DNA of 64,000 bases from an uncultured Roseovarius sp. (GTDB lineage Bacteria; Pseudomonadota; Alphaproteobacteria; Rhodobacterales; Rhodobacteraceae). The stretch covers positions 81,169 to 145,168 of the forward strand of contig NZ_CAMYMD010000025.1 of assembly GCF_947259555.1 (NCBI RefSeq), in the 5' to 3' direction. This document shows, in pieces, positions 63,657 through 64,000 of this stretch; positions within the stretch are counted from its first letter, which is position 1, and the number at the start of each line of letters is the position of its first letter. Position numbers and translations under genes: made by a program. The notes beneath the pieces were generated by a model that worked only from the letters and a program-made list of their open reading frames with translations, was not told the origin of the DNA and ran no database searches.

Positions 63657-64000
63657 GTGGGGCTGCGTGCGGTCCTTCCGGCCTATCGCCGCGCTTTGTC
63701 CGACGTGCTGCTGTTCACGGCGCTGCATCTGAGCGTGCGCTTGGCGGTCTCGGTTCTGGTGCTGCCGCTTGCAGGGGTGATCCTCGGCCTTGCGCTGCGC
63801 TGGTCGGGGGATCCGGTAATGACAGATCAGGACATCGCGGGCTTTGTGCTGTCACCTCTAGGGGCGATTGGTGCATTGGCAGTGGCGGGGGTGCTGATTG
63901 TCGCGGCGGTGCTCGATCTTGCATTGATGACGGCCGTGCTGCGGCAGCCCGCGGCCGGGCTCCGGCCCGCGCTTGCGGCGGCCTGGCGGCTGGTGCTGCC
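63657..64000 (+). CDS. membrane protein, truncated by window end (resembles N-terminal membrane domain of glycerophosphodiester phosphodiesterases)
   Basis: GTG start at 63657; reads MGLRAVLPAYRRALSDVLLFTALHLSVRLAVSVLVLPLAGVILGLALRW... with no stop before 64000. Confidence 0.55.
   Translation, partial: MGLRAVLPAYRRALSDVLLFTALHLSVRLAVSVLVLPLAGVILGLALRWSGDPVMTDQDIAGFVLSPLGAIGALAVAGVLIVAAVLDLALMTAVLRQPAAGLRPALAAAWRLVL

Noticed and set aside
62316-63728. 470-aa antisense ORF opposite the second RND pump
   Set aside because: Shadow ORF; arginine/histidine/glutamine-rich with no recognisable domain.

Overview
The window is 64 kb of a gene-dense alphaproteobacterial chromosome. Gene content and order point to Rhodobacterales (Roseobacter/Rhodobacteraceae type). 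It appears to span the replication-origin neighbourhood. On one side lie parB-parA-rsmG-mnmG-mnmE-rho-hemJ, and on the other maf-aroE-coaE-dnaQ-secB. Between them, at about 28.0-28.4 kb, is a very AT-rich gap with clustered DnaA-box-like sites that I propose as oriC. Two perfect 16-bp parS palindromes (TGTTTCACGTGAAACA) lie inside the 5' ends of rsmG and mnmG. Other content: housekeeping genes (RNA methyltransferase, CCA-adding enzyme, hslO, ilvA, argG, mutS, grpE-hrcA, rph-rdgB-hemW, polA, pheT, rnhB, ccrM); a TPP-riboswitch-headed thiamine operon (thiD-O-S-G-E-F-thiY-tenA); a cysteate/D-cysteine lyase-like gene divergent from a LysR regulator; a putative membrane-anchored winged-helix regulator; and two tandem RND efflux adaptor/pump pairs next to a divergent TetR regulator. 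I saw no rRNA, tRNA, CRISPR array, transposase or prophage. I did not find a convincing new multi-gene system. The most notable items are the origin/partition architecture, the membrane-bound regulator, a response-regulator/PP2C plus Hpt pair without a kinase, a ThiF-rhodanese fusion, and an apparent mosaic of base composition. All family calls come from reading the translated sequence; no database search was run.
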